NCBI RefSeq assembly: GCF_023634655.1
Contig: NZ_JAMKMS010000017.1
Span: 1 to 64,000 of the forward strand
From: Vibrio methylphosphonaticus
GTDB taxonomy: Bacteria; Pseudomonadota; Gammaproteobacteria; Enterobacterales; Vibrionaceae
Reading direction: 5' to 3'
Length of the DNA: 64,000 bases
Shown piece after piece: positions 61,455-64,000 of this stretch. The notes under the pieces are model-generated. The model saw only the letters and a program-made list of their open reading frames with translations. It did not search any database and had not been told where the DNA came from. The position numbers were made by a program, and so were the translations under genes. The number at the start of each line of letters is the position of its first letter. Positions within the stretch are counted from its first letter, which is position 1.

Positions 61455-61484
61455 GCTTAAGTTGAAACCGCTTAAGTTGAAACC
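61455..61484. repeat. 15-bp tandem repeat, two copies
   Basis: GCTTAAGTTGAAACC occurs twice in exact tandem, ending 12 bases beyond the tesA stop. Confidence 0.85.
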
Positions 61485-61496
61485 GCCGAACTCACT

Positions 61497-62105
61497 TTAC
61501 AGGTAAGGGCGAAGTTCTTTCGCCACAGTGTCCGCAATAAATGGCTGGGCGATGGCTTTAGGGTGAAGGCCATCATCCATCATCCATTCCGGTTTGGTGA
61601 TGACTTGCTCTAAGAAGAACGGGAGTAGAGGAATATCGCTTTGCTCGGCTATCTCTGGGTAGATGGCCTCGAACATTTTCGCGTACCTTTTTCCATAATT
61701 AGGTGGAATACGAATCTGCATTAGCATAACCTTTGCTCCTGAATCTTGACTCATGCGTATGAGTTGCAGAAGGTTGTTTTTAACGATGTTGGGCTGAAAG
61801 CCTCTGAGCCCATCGTTAGCACCGAGCTCAATAAGAACATAATCGGGCTGATGGCTGTCGAGCAAAGCAGGTAACTTGGCTAAGCCATTACCAGTGGTGT
61901 CACCGGACACGCTGCCATTTACTACAGTGACGGCGTCGTCAGCGGTCGATAATAAGCTGGGCAGTAATGTTGGCCAACTCTCTTCGGCTTTCATATTGTA
62001 ACCTGCACTGAGGCTGTCACCGAGAATCAGTATAGAGGTGGCTTTAGCATGAAATGATGCTAGGGATAAAATAAATAAAACTATAAAGGAACGTTGCCAG
62101 ATCAT
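61497..62105 (-). CDS. tesA: Thioesterase I / arylesterase, TesA-like
   Basis: About 202 residues from the ATG at 62105, which has GGAAG upstream and gives a direct signal peptide (MIWQRSFIVLFILSLASFHA); the frame extends to 62120. It is a periplasmic SGNH hydrolase: ILGDSLSAGYN (nucleophile Ser), GANDGLRG and DDGLHPK (Asp-His). TesA (ApeA) hydrolyses acyl-CoA, lysophospholipid and aryl esters. Its start codon overlaps that of the divergent ybbA, so its promoter lies inside ybbA. Confidence 0.9.
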   Translation of the reverse strand: MIWQRSFIVLFILSLASFHAKATSILILGDSLSAGYNMKAEESWPTLLPSLLSTADDAVTVVNGSVSGDTTGNGLAKLPALLDSHQPDYVLIELGANDGLRGFQPNIVKNNLLQLIRMSQDSGAKVMLMQIRIPPNYGKRYAKMFEAIYPEIAEQSDIPLLPFFLEQVITKPEWMMDDGLHPKAIAQPFIADTVAKELRPYL

Positions 62106-62781
62106 GAGTTCTTCCATCATAAAAGCCGAATCGGTATCAAAAGTAGTGTCTACGAAAACCGAGCAATTAACAATCCTAGAAAACGTAAATCTTTCGATAG
62201 AGCGAGGCGAGTCGATTGCTATTGTTGGTACTTCCGGGGCTGGTAAATCGACCTTAATGACACTGCTTGCGGGTCTAGACGTACCAAGTATTGGTGAAAT
62301 TGAGTTGCTAGGACAAAAGATTTCAACACTCGATGACGAAGCACGAGCAGCGTTAAGAAGCCAACACTTGGGCTTTGTATTTCAAAGTTTCTTACTGATT
62401 CCAAGCTTAAGTGCACTAGGTAACGTCACGTTACCCTGTCTATTGAGAGGGGATAGTGAGGACATTGAAAAAGCCACGACGTTGTTGGAGTCGGTTGGGC
62501 TAGGTCATAGACTCGATCACCTTCCTTCTCAACTATCAGGAGGTGAGCAGCAACGCGTCGCGATTGCTAGGGCATTTATGACGAATCCCAAAATACTGTT
62601 TGCTGATGAACCAACCGGTAATCTTGACCAAAATACGGCACATAAAATAGTGGAGTTACTATTCAATTTGAATCAAGAGCACGGCACAACACTCGTTTTG
62701 GTTACGCATGACCTTTCTTTAGCCAAAAGATGTGACCGAGTGTTCCTAATGAACGCGGGTCAATTAACTGAGGATCATTAA
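62104..62781 (+). CDS. ybbA: ABC transporter ATP-binding protein, YbbA
   Basis: A 225-residue ATPase of the LolD/MacB group: Walker A GTSGAGKST, Q-loop VFQSF, signature LSGGEQQR, Walker B ILFADEPTGNLD and the H-loop VTHD. It partners with YbbP. The divergent tesA and ybbAP order is that of E. coli, where the set is linked to lipid or cell-envelope processing. The start overlaps tesA; AAAGGA lies 13 bases upstream, inside tesA. Confidence 0.9.
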   Translation: MSSSIIKAESVSKVVSTKTEQLTILENVNLSIERGESIAIVGTSGAGKSTLMTLLAGLDVPSIGEIELLGQKISTLDDEARAALRSQHLGFVFQSFLLIPSLSALGNVTLPCLLRGDSEDIEKATTLLESVGLGHRLDHLPSQLSGGEQQRVAIARAFMTNPKILFADEPTGNLDQNTAHKIVELLFNLNQEHGTTLVLVTHDLSLAKRCDRVFLMNAGQLTEDH

Positions 62782-62782
62782 T

Positions 62783-64000
62783 ATGTCTTCCTCTGTAAAT
62801 AAGCGTTTATTGCTGTGGAGCTTTGATGAGATCAAGCAGGGGCAACTTTGGCCAATAGCACTTTCATTGACCATGATTATTGCCTGTATTTTTGGTTTGG
62901 CTGCGCTGGCAGAACGTATGGAGCAAGTGATCGTCAAGCAGGGAAAAGATGCGTTGTCTGCGGACACTATCTATATTTCCGATAACCCTATTTTAGACGA
63001 TAACCTTGAGTTGTTTGCTGCCCCTAATCTAGAGACATCTTTCTATACGCGCTTTGCCACAATGTCTTTTAGTGACACTGGTATGCAGTTGATCACGGTG
63101 AAGGCCGTTGACGACGAATTTCCGCTACGCGGTACGCTTACCTTGGCATCTGATGCGCACCAACAGCATCATGTGGGTCCAGGTGAACTTTGGTTAGATG
63201 AAAGAATTGCCGATCAGCTCGGGGTAAAGCAGGGAGATATAGTCGCGGTTGGAGACGCTGAACTCGCTGTTAGTGGTTTGATAGTTGAAGAGCCAGGGAT
63301 TAGTTTTAATCCATTTCAACAAATGCCCACGGCTTATATTCATCAAAACTCTGTCGAAGCAACGGGGGCCATTCAACTTGGGAGCCGTGTACAGTTTAGA
63401 GCCTACATAACGGGAAGTGACGACACCCTCGCTGAATTAAAAACAAATGTCACACTGTCTCCAAGCGATCGCTGGCGAGACAAAGACTCGGCAAGTCGTA
63501 GTAACGATATTTTTGAACGAACCACGCAGTATTTGTCTCTGACCGTGGCCATCATCATTATTATGGCGGCGACAACGCTGGTCCTGACTTGCCAAAATTA
63601 TGTTCAAAGTCGTCGAAAGACCGTTGCCATGTTGAAAAGCCTTGGAGCAAGTAAGCGTTGGGTAGTTCGTTGGTTAGCCATTCAAGCGGGTTTGTTGGTG
63701 ACGATGGCTATTGTCGTCGGCCTGCTGCTTGGGATCGGTTTGGAGTATTTGTTACGTATCCCGTTGACAGAGCTATTGCCGAGTCCTTTGCCTAGCTATG
63801 GAGTACTGCCTGCCGTGATTGCTGTTGCGTCAAGTTTACTAATTGGTATTCCAGCACTGGGGATCCCTTTATATAAGCTAGTATCGGTTTCATCGGTTGA
63901 AGTGCTGCAAAGTGTGGATGAAAAACGCTTCGGGTGGATTTATCTGCTACTTGTTGTGCCACTTGTTCCGCTGGTGGTCGTTTATCAAAACAACATGCTC
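62783..64000 (+). CDS. ybbP: ABC transporter permease YbbP, 5' part (runs off the window)
   Basis: An open frame of 406 codons from the ATG at 62783 to the window end with no stop. It begins MSSSVNKRLLLWSFDE and has a first membrane helix (about 25-47), a periplasmic domain (about 48-235) and an FtsX-type helix block after about 240 (SLTVAIIIIMAATTLVLTC), with KTVAMLKSLGASKRW typical of MacB/FtsX permeases. It is the first part of YbbP, a large permease with two such blocks. One base separates it from the ybbA stop, so the two are coupled. Confidence 0.9.
   Translation, partial: MSSSVNKRLLLWSFDEIKQGQLWPIALSLTMIIACIFGLAALAERMEQVIVKQGKDALSADTIYISDNPILDDNLELFAAPNLETSFYTRFATMSFSDTGMQLITVKAVDDEFPLRGTLTLASDAHQQHHVGPGELWLDERIADQLGVKQGDIVAVGDAELAVSGLIVEEPGISFNPFQQMPTAYIHQNSVEATGAIQLGSRVQFRAYITGSDDTLAELKTNVTLSPSDRWRDKDSASRSNDIFERTTQYLSLTVAIIIIMAATTLVLTCQNYVQSRRKTVAMLKSLGASKRWVVRWLAIQAGLLVTMAIVVGLLLGIGLEYLLRIPLTELLPSPLPSYGVLPAVIAVASSLLIGIPALGIPLYKLVSVSSVEVLQSVDEKRFGWIYLLLVVPLVPLVVVYQNNML

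Overview
The window reads as a chromosomal stretch of a gammaproteobacterium of the family Vibrionaceae, most likely Vibrio. The evidence is the gene content: FabV-type enoyl-ACP reductase, a VolA-like surface lipase paired with a FadL porin, the small DUF3389 and DUF2164 families, YgbA, an AaeXAB-like efflux operon, a TyrR-controlled aromatic amino acid permease and a TesA/YbbA/YbbP end. Base composition is moderate with no obvious shift. I see no insertion sequence, integrase, prophage structure, CRISPR array or rRNA. Many genes start with GTG or TTG, and intrinsic terminators are easy to see.

Layout. 0.2-4.5 kb: aspartate 4-decarboxylase (minus) and an aaeXAB-like efflux operon (minus). 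4.9-11.3 kb: an HflX-like GTPase, then a duplicated locus in which a formate/nitrite channel gene is fused to a twin-CBS module and a second, free CBS gene lies beside it; a LysR regulator and a DUF1097 membrane protein follow. 11.5-19.8 kb: YbjD/OLD-type nuclease, 5'-nucleotidase, several very small genes, TrmK-like methyltransferase, a leucine-rich-repeat protein kinase, RsuA and a SnoaL-like protein. 19.9-31.6 kb: DUF333 lipoprotein, DUF3943 envelope protein, Nudix hydrolase plus ion channel, NYN RNase-like protein plus YgbA, AzlCD, an outer-membrane barrel, an EAL phosphodiesterase, a class 3 lipase, a cI-like repressor with an unrecognised partner gene, DUF2164, and cytochrome b561 with YceI. 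31.9-36.6 kb: tRNA-Leu and tRNA-Cys, then a large lipoprotein pullulanase. 36.8-43.7 kb: YbjQ, a PstS-like protein, a chemoreceptor, TyrP with two TyrR boxes, a tiny acidic gene, an EEP-family phosphoesterase and PhnA. 43.9-52.8 kb: fadL-volA, an M48 protease, MenI-like thioesterase, DUF3389, SgrR, a zinc ribbon, CutA and YjdF. 52.9-64 kb: several small orphan genes, a 2-oxoglutarate oxygenase, a DnaJ-related protein, an ABC-ATPase-domain protein, a GGDEF/EAL protein, FabV, TesA, YbbA and the first part of YbbP, which runs off the end.

Genes that appear to work together: aaeXAB (export of small aromatic acids or similar); fadL-volA (surface lipase releases fatty acids and the porin takes them up, probably under FadR); yceJ-yceI; azlCD; NYN-ygbA (translationally coupled); tesA with divergent ybbAP.

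The most unusual points are the FNT-CBS fusion, whose linker still encodes a Shine-Dalgarno sequence, and its partly deleted tandem copy with an orphan terminator; a run of ten G residues inside a Nudix motif; the overlapping divergent start codons of tesA and ybbA; a repressor/unknown-gene module; and a set of very small genes with good ribosome binding sites. I did not find one large system that I would claim is wholly new.
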